From Chloroflexota bacterium (GTDB taxonomy: Bacteria > Chloroflexota > Dormibacteria > Dormibacterales > Dormibacteraceae), in contig VBJR01000107.1 in NCBI GenBank assembly GCA_005880175.1, positions 1 to 19,202 of the forward strand: a DNA stretch of 19,202 nt, read 5' to 3'. The translations under genes and the position numbers were made by a program. Below, piece after piece: positions 7,754-16,366 of the stretch (within the stretch, counting starts at the first letter, position 1; the number at the start of each line of letters is the position of its first letter). Under the pieces are notes generated by a model. The model was not told the origin of the DNA. It was given only the letters and a program-made list of their open reading frames with translations, and did not search any database.

Positions 7754-8554
7754 ATGGACCTGGAGCTGGGCGGCAAGACCGCCATCGTGACCGGAGGCAG
7801 CCGCGGGATCGGCAAGGCGGTGGCGCGGGCGCTGGCCGCCGAGGGCGTGGACGTCGTGGTCGTGGCCCGCGGCCAGGCCGACCTGGAGACCGCCGCCGCG
7901 GAGCTGGCCGCCGAGACCGGCGGGCGCGTCGTGGCGGTGCCGTGCGACACCGCCTCCGACGAGTCGGTGCGCGAGATGGTGCGCCGGGCGGTGGCCGAGC
8001 TGGGCGGCCTCGACGTGCTGGTGAACTGCGCCGCGCAGCCGGGCGGTCAGGCGCCGCCGCCGAAGCTGGCCGAGATCGACGACGACGTGTTCTGGCCCGA
8101 TGTCAACGTGAAAGTCATGGGGTACTTGCGCTGCATCCGGGAGGCGGTGCCGCACCTGATCGCCCGGGGCGGCGGCCGCATCGTCAACATCAGCGGCCTG
8201 GCGGCCCGCTCCACCGGCTCCACCGTCGGCAGCATCCGCAACGTGGCGGTCGCCGCCATGACCAAGAACCTGGCCGACGAGCTGGGCCGGCACGGGATCT
8301 CGGTCGTGGTCGTGCACCCGGCGCTGACGCGGACCGAGAAGACGCCCGCGGTGATGCGGGCCCAGGCCGAGCGCCTCGGCGTCGACGTTGGGGAGATCGA
8401 GCGGCGGATGAGTCAGGGCAACGCGCTGGGTCGGTTCATCGACGCCCGCGAGGTCGCGGACGTGGTCGCGTTCCTGGCCTCACCCCGAGCGGTCGCCATC
8501 AACGGCGACGCCATCGCCGTCGGCGGCGGGGTCCCCGGCTCGATCCATTACTGA
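7754..8554 (+). CDS. Short-chain dehydrogenase/reductase-fold protein lacking the catalytic Tyr and Lys
   Basis: Rossmann-fold protein of the classical SDR family, 266 residues. It has the NAD(P)-binding motif TGGSRGIG (residues 13-20), the NCAAQ block in place of NNAG (about 91), the catalytic-loop Ser147 in NISGLAARS, and the adenine-side acidic residue in CDTASD. Where other SDRs have YxxxK, counting back from the conserved AMTK block gives Gly159 and Asn163 (GSIRNVAVAAMTK). The proton-relay Tyr and Lys are therefore absent, although the surrounding fold is well kept. It may be a non-catalytic ligand-binding SDR or use another chemistry. ATG 7754 is preferred because a -10-like box sits 8 nt upstream and the text MDLELGGKTAIVTGG is a normal SDR beginning. 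The gene is monocistronic and convergent to the SLOG gene. Confidence 0.85.
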   Translation: MDLELGGKTAIVTGGSRGIGKAVARALAAEGVDVVVVARGQADLETAAAELAAETGGRVVAVPCDTASDESVREMVRRAVAELGGLDVLVNCAAQPGGQAPPPKLAEIDDDVFWPDVNVKVMGYLRCIREAVPHLIARGGGRIVNISGLAARSTGSTVGSIRNVAVAAMTKNLADELGRHGISVVVVHPALTRTEKTPAVMRAQAERLGVDVGEIERRMSQGNALGRFIDAREVADVVAFLASPRAVAINGDAIAVGGGVPGSIHY

Positions 8555-8696
8555 AAGCGCAAGGGGGCAGGTCCCCCTTCCGGAACCCCCAATTCCCCGG
8601 GACGTTCGGGGGACCTTCGGTCCATCCCTCCGGGCCTGGGGCTCCACCGCTGGCTCAATCGGGAAAAGGGACTCACACGCCTGGCAAAGCCCTGTC
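8555..8696. other. Palindrome-rich spacer between convergent genes
   Basis: This 142-bp non-coding stretch has a composition unlike its neighbours, with runs of G and C and several nested inverted repeats: AAGGGGG/CCCCCTT at 8561-8579, CCCCG/CGGGG (8595-8599 with 8607-8611), and GGACC-TTC-GGTCC at 8611-8623. A later A-rich part (GGGAAAAGGG) precedes the SLOG stop. It resembles an extragenic palindromic repeat unit, but only one copy is in the window, so that reading is an inference. Confidence 0.4.
8561..8579. terminator. Seven-base-pair hairpin after the SDR gene
   Basis: AAGGGGG, loop CAGGT, CCCCCTT forms a perfect stem six bases after the SDR stop codon. It lacks a T-run, so as an intrinsic terminator it would be atypical. 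Because the stem is symmetrical it could serve both the SDR (+) and SLOG (-) transcripts. Confidence 0.4.
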
Positions 8697-9098
8697 TTAC
8701 GGCGACCCGTTGTCGTTCACGGCTACTCCAGCGGGCTCCGACGTCTCTGTGGGATTCGCAACGTAGACGTGGACCTCCTTGCCCGAGTCCAGCGCCCGCT
8801 CGACGGTTCGCCGGGTGCCCTGCGAGGCCCCATCCCAGAACGCGACCAGGACGTCGCACAGGTCCACCAGCCGCTGGTTCCGCGAGGCCGCCACGCCCGA
8901 GTCCTTCGCCTCCTCGAACGAGGCGCCGAGGACCCGGACGGGCACGCCCCGCTCCCGCGCGACACGGGCCACCGTGGCGTCCACGCCGCTGGCGCTGCCC
9001 GTGACCAGGCTGGCGCCCGGGGGCAGGTCACGCACGTAGCGGACGACCCGCTCCAGGTCCGGATAGTGACGGCTGCCGACGACGCCGACCCTGCTCAC
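8697..9098 (-). CDS. SLOG-fold protein of the YspA-related family
   Basis: Small Rossmann-like protein of 133 residues in the SLOG (Smf/DprA-LOG) superfamily, closest by eye to the YspA/DUF2493-type branch. The beginning RVGVVGSRHYPD, the glycine-rich LVTGSASGVDATVARVARERG and the later DVLVAFWDGASQGTRRTVERAL are the three nucleotide/nucleobase-binding signatures of that group. Proteins of this superfamily bind nucleotides, nucleotide derivatives or nucleic acid, and some sit in immunity and conflict systems; the ligand here is unknown. GTG 9098 overlaps the TGA of the S9 peptidase gene by four bases (GTGA), so translation is probably coupled. The last 20 residues (after VHVYVAN) are low-complexity and run into the palindromic spacer, ending at TAA 8697-8699. 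Confidence 0.75.
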   Translation of the reverse strand: MSRVGVVGSRHYPDLERVVRYVRDLPPGASLVTGSASGVDATVARVARERGVPVRVLGASFEEAKDSGVAASRNQRLVDLCDVLVAFWDGASQGTRRTVERALDSGKEVHVYVANPTETSEPAGVAVNDNGSP

Positions 9099-11004
9099 TC
9101 CACGCCTCCCCGCAGGTGCCGGTCGAACCACTCCCGGACCGCCCGCATGTGCCGCACCCGGTTCCACGGCTTCCCCTGCACGACCATCCCGTGCGGCTCG
9201 CCGTGGAACACCACGAGGTCCACCTCGCGGCCCATCTTGCGCAGCCGGATGAACACCTGCTCCGCCTGCTCGGCCGGCGTGCGGAGGTCGCCGGTGCCCG
9301 CGATCAGGCGCAGCGGCGTGGTCACCCGGTCCAGGTACGTGGCCGGCGACAGCCGCTCGTACACCGCCGGCTGCTCCCACGGGTCGCCGCCCATCTCGGC
9401 CGCGCCGAAGCTCCAGCCGATGTCGCTGGAGCCGTAGAACGCCTGCAGCGTCGAGACGGGCCGCATCGACACGGCGGCCTTGAACCGGTCCGTGTGCGTG
9501 ATCGTCCACAGGGTGCTGAACCCGCCGTAGCTCGCCCCGGCGACGCCCAGGCGCTCCGGGTCCGCGATGCCGGCCTCGACCGCGCGGTCCACCAGCGCCA
9601 TGAAGTACGGGAAATCGGCCTCGCCCCAGGCGCCGCAGACGCGGCCGGCGAACTCCTCCGAGTACGTCGCGGAGCCGGGCGGGTTGCAGTACACGACCGC
9701 GTACCCCGCGCCCGCCAGCACCTGGAACACGAACGGGAACGACCAGCCATAGGCCCCGTGCGGGCCGCCGTGGATGTACAGCAGTGTCGGCACAGGCTGC
9801 CCCTCGGGCGCCCCGGGCGGCAGCAGCGCCCACGCGTCGATCTGGTCGCCGTCGTGCTCGAGGTCGAACGGGCGCAGCGTGCCCAGCGCGACGTCGCGCA
9901 GCCACGGGTTGGGATCGAACAGGACGCGCTCGCGGCCGCCGTCCGTCGTCGCGGTCCGCAGCGACACCGGGTCGTGGGGCGCGGTCGAGAGGAACGCCAC
10001 GGTCCCGGCCGCGATCGAGGCGGACCCGTTGACCCGGCGCCCGCCCACGACGCACTCGGGCGGCTGGCCCGGCCGCGCCCGGTACAGGTGCGAGGCGCCG
10101 CGGTCGCCGACCTCGAAGTACCACCAGCCGTCGTGCCACGTGGGGTTCATCGCCTCGCGGCCCGCCATCGTGTCGCCCAGCACCGACGGCGTGCTGGAGC
10201 GGTCCAGCTCGCGGGTCAGGGACCGGTCTCCGACCCAGAGCCGCACGTGCACGCCGCCGAACGGCTTGCTGGTGTCCGTCCGCAGCGTGGCCAGGCCGCC
10301 GTCGGGAGCGAAACCGAACGCGGCGATCACCGCGTCGGCGCAGGTCAGCGGCTCGACGTCGCCGCCGCCGGCGGGCACCGCGTAGACCTCGGTCACCTGG
10401 CTGCGGTCCTGGTCCGGCCCGCGGTTGGACAGGAACGCGATGCGGCCGTCCGGGGTCCACGCCACGAGACCTGGCGCGCCTCGTCGTCCAGGACGCCCTG
10501 GCCGTCCATCCGGTACCGGAACCGCCCGATGTAGCGGACGCGCTCCTGGTACCGCTTGCGCGCCTCCTCCCGGTTGGCCGGCGGGTCGCGGTCGGGATCG
10601 GCCGGCCACTCGGGGCCGCCGATCAGCGCCAGGCGGGAGCCGTCGGGGCCCCAGGCGAACTCGGTGATGCCCCTGGGCAGCTCGGCGATCCGCTGCGGCT
10701 CGCCGCCGCCCATCGGGAGGACGTACAGGTCCCGGGCCCACTCCCGCTCGCGCGCGGAGAGGACCGCCAGGCGGCCGCCGTCAGGCGACCAGCGCGGGCG
10801 CGAGTCGCGGGGGCCGGCCGTCAGGCGGCGCGGCTCCGCCGAGCCGTCGGCCGGGACCGCCCAGATGCTGGTCGCCTGGCGGTCGGCGGTCGCGTCCTGC
10901 TCGATCAGCACGAAGGCGACCTGCCGGCCGTCCGGCGACAGCTGCGGGTCCGAGATCATCCGGAAGCGGAGGATGTCCCGCTCCCCCAGCGGCGCGTGCG
11001 TCAC
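9095..11004 (-). CDS. S9 family serine peptidase (acylaminoacyl-peptidase-like), frame broken in the propeller
   Basis: Prolyl-oligopeptidase-type enzyme, with an N-terminal beta-propeller (repeats such as DPQLSPDGRQVAFV and PRWSPDGGRLAVLS) and a C-terminal alpha/beta-hydrolase domain. The catalytic set is visible: oxyanion motif HGGPHGAYG, nucleophile Ser in GASYGGF (about 9519-9542), Asp in AGTGDLRTP and His in HGEPHGM. The start is GTG 11004 (MTHAPLGERD). After about 179 residues (DDEARQV, base about 10468) that frame ends in nonsense and a second frame takes over at LVAWTPDGRIAFLSNRG, running to TGA 9095-9097. About 21-25 residues of one propeller blade (usually the ..VDLxGGxPRRLTDG.. part) are missing at the join. 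No signal peptide is seen, so it is probably cytoplasmic. It overlaps the SLOG gene behind it by four bases. Confidence 0.8.
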
Positions 11005-11011
11005 GCCGCCT

Positions 11012-11017
11012 ATTGTG
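11012..11017 (-). promoter_or_regulatory. Possible -10 element for leaderless S9 peptidase mRNA
   Basis: On the minus strand CACAAT lies 7 nt before GTG 11004 and no Shine-Dalgarno sequence intervenes. It lies in the 39-bp gap after pckA, so the peptidase may have its own promoter. Confidence 0.3.
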
Positions 11018-11023
11018 CCTCCG

Positions 11024-11035
11024 CCCGCTGGCGGG
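11024..11035 (-). terminator. Short GC hairpin after pckA
   Basis: CCCGC-TG-GCGGG, a 5-bp stem with a 2-nt loop, lies 8 bases past the pckA stop codon. No T-tract follows, so terminator function is only suggested by position. Confidence 0.2.
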
Positions 11036-11043
11036 GGTCGGAC

Positions 11044-12513
<1,470 letters not shown>

Positions 12514-12523
12514 GCGCTCCCCG

Positions 12524-12537
12524 ACTATACGCCCTGA
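12524..12537 (-). promoter_or_regulatory. pckA promoter element TCAGGGCGTATAGT
   Basis: On the minus strand TATAGT (bases 12524-12529) lies 10 nt upstream of the pckA ATG, giving an mRNA with little or no leader. The 14-bp block is identical to that at 5191-5204. The expected -35 position falls at or beside the inverted repeat at 12551-12565, which suggests repressor control. Confidence 0.45.
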
Positions 12538-12550
12538 CGCGGCCCGTGTG

Positions 12551-12565
12551 TTGATTAGTGATCAA
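12551..12565. promoter_or_regulatory. Inverted repeat TTGAT-N5-ATCAA, possible pckA operator
   Basis: Perfect 5-bp arms separated by TAGTG in an AT-rich island of an otherwise GC-rich region. It overlaps the expected -35 zone of the pckA promoter. It is a candidate binding site for a dimeric regulator; no regulator can be named. Confidence 0.35.
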
Positions 12566-12573
12566 TGTCACAT

Positions 12574-12588
12574 CGCGTCATAGACGCG
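12574..12588. promoter_or_regulatory. Inverted repeat CGCGTC-ATA-GACGCG
   Basis: Perfect 6-bp arms with a 3-bp centre, flanked on both sides by TCACAT (12568-12573 and 12589-12594) in direct orientation. It sits in the 190-bp spacer between divergent pckA and the XRE gene, about 60 bp upstream of the XRE -35 box. Possible operator for either gene. Confidence 0.3.
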
Positions 12589-12645
12589 TCACATACCTGG
12601 CCAGCGGCCCTCCGCGGCCTTCTGTGTAAATCGGGGGCCGTTTCC

Positions 12646-12674
12646 TTGGAGCCCGCGAACGGCCGTGCTACGGT
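12646..12674 (+). promoter_or_regulatory. Promoter of the XRE/ImmA-IrrE/PIN operon
   Basis: TTGGAG (12646-12651), a 17-bp spacer and TACGGT (12669-12674), preceded by TGC at the extended -10 position. This is the best sigma-70-type promoter in the window. The transcript would carry a leader of about 22 nt with AGGAG (12691-12695), 8 nt before the ATG, unlike the leaderless pattern of many neighbours. Confidence 0.55.
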
Positions 12675-12703
12675 CGCCCCGGGACGTGCCAGGAGATGAC
12701 CGA

Positions 12704-13042
12704 ATGACCTATCGAACGCCCGCCGAGGTCGGCTCCGTCGTGGCGGAGCTGCGCCGCCGGGCGGGCCTCGACCAGACGGCGGTGGCGGCCCACCTGGGCA
12801 TCGACCAGGTGGCGGTCAGCCGGGTGGAGCGCGGCGAGCGGCGCCTCAGCGCCTGGGAGCTGGCCGCGCTCGCCGACCTGCTCCAGGTCGAGCCCGGCCT
12901 GCTGACGGGCCGCGAGACGCCCGGCGCCGTGCTGCTGCGGGCGGCCGGCGCGGACCGGCCGGCCGTGCGCGAGGCGCTCGCCGCGTTCGAGGTCGTCATG
13001 CGCGAGGTGCTGGCCGCGCGGGCCCTGGAGGAGCTGCTGTGA
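12704..13042 (+). CDS. XRE-family helix-turn-helix regulator
   Basis: Small DNA-binding protein of 112 residues. A Cro/C1-type helix-turn-helix covers about residues 10-62, with recognisable LRRRAGLDQTAVAAHLGI and QVAVSRVERGERRLSAWEL helices; the remainder (about 70-112) is an Ala/Leu/Glu-rich helical tail. ATG 12704 is set by AGGAG eight bases upstream. The stop overlaps the start of the metallopeptidase gene by four bases (GTGA). In ImmR/ImmA of ICEBs1 and DdrO/IrrE of Deinococcus, such XRE repressors are inactivated by the neighbouring COG2856 peptidase; the same relation is inferred here. It may repress its own promoter, but no operator overlapping 12646-12674 was identified. Confidence 0.85.
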   Translation: MTYRTPAEVGSVVAELRRRAGLDQTAVAAHLGIDQVAVSRVERGERRLSAWELAALADLLQVEPGLLTGRETPGAVLLRAAGADRPAVREALAAFEVVMREVLAARALEELL

Positions 13043-13788
13043 CCGCCGCCGAGCACCTCGCCATGGCGGAGCGGGCCCGCCTCGGGCTGGGCGAGACGGC
13101 GCCGATCGAGGACCTCCTGCGCGTCCTGGAAGAGTCGGGCGGCGTCCACGTCGCCCTGTGGCAGCTGGGCGAGCAGGGCCTGGCCGGGATGTACCAGGAG
13201 CGCGAGGGCGTGCCGGTGATCCTGGTCAACTCGTCCACTCACCCGGTCCGGGCCCGGTTCACGCTGGCCCACGAGTACGGGCATCACCGGCTCGGCCACG
13301 GCGCGGCCGTGGACCGGGTGATCGACACCCGCTCCCGCGACAGGCGCGAGGTGGAGGCCAACCAGTTCGCCGCGGAGCTGCTGGTGCCCCGGGTCGGCCT
13401 GGAGGAGTGGTTCCACGCCACGCCGCACGGCCGCGTGGACCTGGAGCTGGTGGTCCGCCTCGCCGGCCACTTCGCGGTGAGCTGCGAGGTCGCGCTCCAC
13501 CGCCTGGAGCGGACGCGGCGCGTCCGGAGCGCGGCCGCGGGCGAGCTCGCGGCCGCGGTCGAGGCGGGCGAGCACCGCGACCTGGCCTGGCGCCTGGACC
13601 TGCCCGAGCTCGACGACACGCTCGCGCAGGATCGCCGGCTCCAGGTCCGCATGCCGGCGACCACCCGGCGGACCGTGCTGCGGGCCCTCCGGCGCGGCCT
13701 GATCGACCCCGAGGGGGCCGCCGAGCGGCTGCACGTCGACCGGCTGGAGATCCAGCGCATGCGCCGGCTGGAGCCGGTGCCGGACTGA
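13039..13788 (+). CDS. ImmA/IrrE-family zinc metallopeptidase (COG2856)
   Basis: Protein of 249 residues with the zinc-peptidase motif HEYGH (His78-Glu79-Tyr80-Gly81-His82, within TLAHEYGHHRLGH) and the third-ligand region REVEANQFAAELLVP (Glu96), the signature pair of the ImmA/IrrE family. The N-terminal 70 residues carry the usual antiparallel strands, ending VPVILVNSSTHPVRARFT. After the catalytic part there is a helical segment and a C-terminal extension of about 100 residues with Arg/Leu-rich helices, longer than in minimal ImmA proteins. It starts with GTG 13039, overlapping the XRE stop. Known members cleave a partner XRE repressor in response to DNA damage or other signals, so the substrate is most likely the protein encoded just upstream. 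It is followed after 13 bases by the PIN-like gene. Confidence 0.88.
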   Translation: MTAAEHLAMAERARLGLGETAPIEDLLRVLEESGGVHVALWQLGEQGLAGMYQEREGVPVILVNSSTHPVRARFTLAHEYGHHRLGHGAAVDRVIDTRSRDRREVEANQFAAELLVPRVGLEEWFHATPHGRVDLELVVRLAGHFAVSCEVALHRLERTRRVRSAAAGELAAAVEAGEHRDLAWRLDLPELDDTLAQDRRLQVRMPATTRRTVLRALRRGLIDPEGAAERLHVDRLEIQRMRRLEPVPD

Positions 13789-13801
13789 GGAGGTGGCGAC
13801 T

Positions 13802-14359
13802 GTGGTGGACGACGACCGGCTCCGGGGACGGGACCTCGTCCTCGGCGAGACCTCATCGCTGTGCGCGTTCGCCCAGGTCGGCCACGCCCACACGCTGCTC
13901 GACTGGTTCGGCGACACGCTCTGGGTCGTCCGCGAGGTCCACGACGAGCTGCTCCGCAACCGCGCCCGGTTCGCGGCGACCGAGCGCCTCGTCCGCCACC
14001 TGGAGGACCGGCGCCGGATCGTCCATCTCAGCGCGGAGGGCGTCACGTGGGTGGCCCGCATGGCGGCGTACTTCCGCACGCCCTGCGACCACGGTCGCAA
14101 GAACGTCGGCGAGCTGGCCACGGCGAGGATGGCCAGGGAGATGGTCCGGGCCGGGCACCGCCCGATCGTGCTGGTGGACGACCGCCTCGGCGCCGACCTG
14201 TGCCGGAAGCTCGCCGGCCCCGTCCTCGCCACGCACGAGGTGGTGGTGGACATGGTGCGGGCGGACGCGCTGTCCCCGTTCGAGGGCGCCCGCGTCTGGC
14301 GCGGCCTCAAGCGGAGCGACGCGGACTACCAGCGGAGGATCCGCCGCCGGGCGAGCTGA
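13802..14359 (+). CDS. PIN-like domain protein, predicted nuclease
   Basis: Protein of 185 residues resembling the DUF3368-like branch of the PIN fold, a family of metal-dependent RNases common among toxin-antitoxin toxins. The acidic positions can be followed: Glu16 in LGETSSLCAFAQVG (usually Asp in DTSxL), Glu45/Glu49 in REVHDELL, Glu104 in the GEL motif of NVGELATARMA, and Asp126-Asp127 in IVLVDDRLG. The first acid is Glu rather than Asp, which some PIN proteins tolerate. GTG 13802 is chosen because AGGAGG (13788-13793) lies eight bases upstream; GTG 13793 would be inside that site. It is third in the operon after the XRE and ImmA/IrrE genes and converges on the VWA gene 18 bp away. The function as RNase effector is an inference from fold and context. 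Confidence 0.65.
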   Translation: MVDDDRLRGRDLVLGETSSLCAFAQVGHAHTLLDWFGDTLWVVREVHDELLRNRARFAATERLVRHLEDRRRIVHLSAEGVTWVARMAAYFRTPCDHGRKNVGELATARMAREMVRAGHRPIVLVDDRLGADLCRKLAGPVLATHEVVVDMVRADALSPFEGARVWRGLKRSDADYQRRIRRRAS

Positions 14360-14377
14360 CGCGGGGCCGGGCCCGGG

Positions 14378-16360
14378 TCAGCTGGCGCGGCTGCGCTGCC
14401 GGCGCTGCTTGCCGGAGACGTAGTCGACCAGGATGTACTCGCCCAACCGCTCGGGCGAGACGAAGAACGCCCGGCCCTTGTTGATGCGCGTCATCTGGTT
14501 GACGAACTCGGTGAGGTACGGCCCCCGCTCGAGCATGAACGTGTTGATCACGATCCGGTCGCGGGTGCAGCGGCGCACCTCGCGGAGCGTCTCCTGGATC
14601 GTCCGGAAGGTCGGCGGGTACGCGAAGTACGTCCGCCCGTTCTCGTCCAGGTGCGCCGTCGGCTCGCCGTCCGTGACCATGATCACCTGGCGGTTGCCCC
14701 GGTGCCGGGCCAGCAGCGAGCGCGCCAGCTGGAACCCGTGCTGCATGTTCGTCCCGTACACGTAGTCGTTGAGCGTGATCGCGGGCAGGCTCTGCGGCTT
14801 CAGCTCGACCGCGTAGTTGGAGAACCCGACCACGTACAGGCTGTCCCGCGGGAACTGGGAGCGGATCAGCGAATCCAGCGCGATCGCCACCTTCTTGGCG
14901 GCCAGGAAGCAGCCGCGCAGGAACATCGAGCGGCTCATGTCGATCATCAGGACCGTGGACGCCTGGCTGGAGTGCTCCGTCCGGCGGACGATGAAGTCGG
15001 GCGGCTCGATCTTGACCGGCAGCCCGCGGCCCTCCCGCTGGAGGGAGTTGAACAGCGTCTCGTTCATGTCGAGCAGGAACGGGTCGCCGTACTCGTAGGC
15101 CTTGACCTCCTCGCCCGGCTCGACGCCCTGGCCGGTGTTGCGGGTGTTGTGGTGCCCCAGCCGGCTCTTCTTGAGCTGGTCGAAGATCTCGCGCAGCGCG
15201 CCCTGACCGATCCGCCGCATGCCCCGCGGCGTCAGCTCCAGCCGGCGGTCGCGCCGCTCGACGTAGCCCGCCTTCTCCAGCACCTCGGTCATCTGGCGCA
15301 TCCGGTCGAGCTGCTGGCGGGCCTCGGGCCCCAGCGTCTGCTCCAGCAGCCCGCGGTCCACGTCGTCCAGGCGGAAGCTGCCCCGCTCAAGCTGGGACTC
15401 CAGCCGGTCCATGCCCTGCAGCCGCTCCATCAGTCCCATCGCCTCCTGGAGGCTGAGCGGCTCGTCGCCGAAGAACGGGTACCGCTCGGTCATCTCCGAC
15501 GGCGGCATGAGCTGCTGCATCATCGCGCCGAGGCGGGCCAGCTCCAGGCGCAGTGAGTCGTCCTGCAGCAGCTCGTCCATCATCCGCCGCAGCTCGTCCC
15601 TGGCCTGTGGCGAGAGCGACTGCATCAGGGACTGCATCTGGGCCATCTGGCGCTGGAGGTGCTCCAGCAGCTGGTCCAGCGTCTCGATCCCGGGCGGGAA
15701 CATCTGGCCGTACTTCTGCATGAAGTCGCGGAACGAGGCCGACGTGTCCAGGCCCTGGCGGCGCTGCTCCAGCATCCGGTTGAGGTCGCGGACCATCTCC
15801 CGGACCAGGCCCAGGTCCTCGCGGGTCATCGACTGGATCGACTGCTTCAGGCCCTGGAACATCTGCTCGAGCATCTGCTGCTGGAGCTGCTCGAGGAGGC
15901 GCTCGAACTTCTCGCGCGCCTCCTCGTCCATGAATTCGTACTGACGGAGGCTCTTCATGCGGCCCCCGAGGTCGTCCGGCATCCGGTCGAGCTGGTTGCG
16001 CCGCTGCTTGGCCAGCTTCTCCATCAGCTTGCGCCGCTCCTGCGGCGCCTGGTCGACCTTCCGGTCGATGCCCGTCCGCTCCGTGTCGATCACGTCCTGG
16101 AGCTGCTCGCGGATCGACTCCACGGTGGAGTCGAGGTCGTAGCGGGACAGCTCCCGCTCGCGCCGCTCCCTGAGCTGGCGGAGCAGCTGCTCCAGGCCAG
16201 GCATGTCCCCGGCCCCCCAGCGGTAGAGGCGCTGGAGCGCCGCGCTGAGGTCGCCGTAGCTCATCAGGTCGTCGGACAGCGCGTCGAGCACGTCATCCGC
16301 GTCGACCGCGTCCACGTTCTGGGTCCCGTCCCAGCGCGAGTACTGGAATCGTGCGGGCAT
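14378..16360 (-). CDS. Large VWA-domain protein with a helical middle region (COG4867-like)
   Basis: Protein of 660 residues. The N-terminus (RFQYSRWDGTQ, then a DADDVLDALSDDLM block) is characteristic of a family of VWA proteins that often work with a MoxR/magnesium-chelatase-type AAA+ ATPase. Residues about 55-290 are Gln/Met/Leu/Arg-rich and strongly helical, probably coiled coil. A short winged-helix-like piece (about 360-395) reads EKAGYVERRDRRLELTPRGMRRIG. The C-terminal VWA domain has a complete metal site: D474-x-S476-x-S478 (DMSRSM), T537 in GTNMQ and D564 in TDGEP. It should therefore bind a metal and an acidic partner. No AAA+ ATPase partner is present in the window, and no signal peptide or membrane segment is seen, so it is cytoplasmic. 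It is full length for the family. Confidence 0.85.
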   Translation of the reverse strand: MPARFQYSRWDGTQNVDAVDADDVLDALSDDLMSYGDLSAALQRLYRWGAGDMPGLEQLLRQLRERRERELSRYDLDSTVESIREQLQDVIDTERTGIDRKVDQAPQERRKLMEKLAKQRRNQLDRMPDDLGGRMKSLRQYEFMDEEAREKFERLLEQLQQQMLEQMFQGLKQSIQSMTREDLGLVREMVRDLNRMLEQRRQGLDTSASFRDFMQKYGQMFPPGIETLDQLLEHLQRQMAQMQSLMQSLSPQARDELRRMMDELLQDDSLRLELARLGAMMQQLMPPSEMTERYPFFGDEPLSLQEAMGLMERLQGMDRLESQLERGSFRLDDVDRGLLEQTLGPEARQQLDRMRQMTEVLEKAGYVERRDRRLELTPRGMRRIGQGALREIFDQLKKSRLGHHNTRNTGQGVEPGEEVKAYEYGDPFLLDMNETLFNSLQREGRGLPVKIEPPDFIVRRTEHSSQASTVLMIDMSRSMFLRGCFLAAKKVAIALDSLIRSQFPRDSLYVVGFSNYAVELKPQSLPAITLNDYVYGTNMQHGFQLARSLLARHRGNRQVIMVTDGEPTAHLDENGRTYFAYPPTFRTIQETLREVRRCTRDRIVINTFMLERGPYLTEFVNQMTRINKGRAFFVSPERLGEYILVDYVSGKQRRQRSRAS

Positions 16361-16366
16361 GGGTTG

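Noticed and set aside
6280..8766. 828-codon plus-strand frame running across three genes
   Set aside because: Composition is Arg/Gly/Pro/Ala-rich and it crosses well-defined gene boundaries; a shadow frame.
12597..12604. Palindrome CTGGCCAG in the pckA-XRE spacer
   Set aside because: Eight bases and GC-rich; too short to support a site.
14367..14376. Palindrome CCGGGCCCGG between the PIN and VWA genes as a terminator
   Set aside because: It has no loop and no T-run, and such a sequence is expected by chance in this composition.
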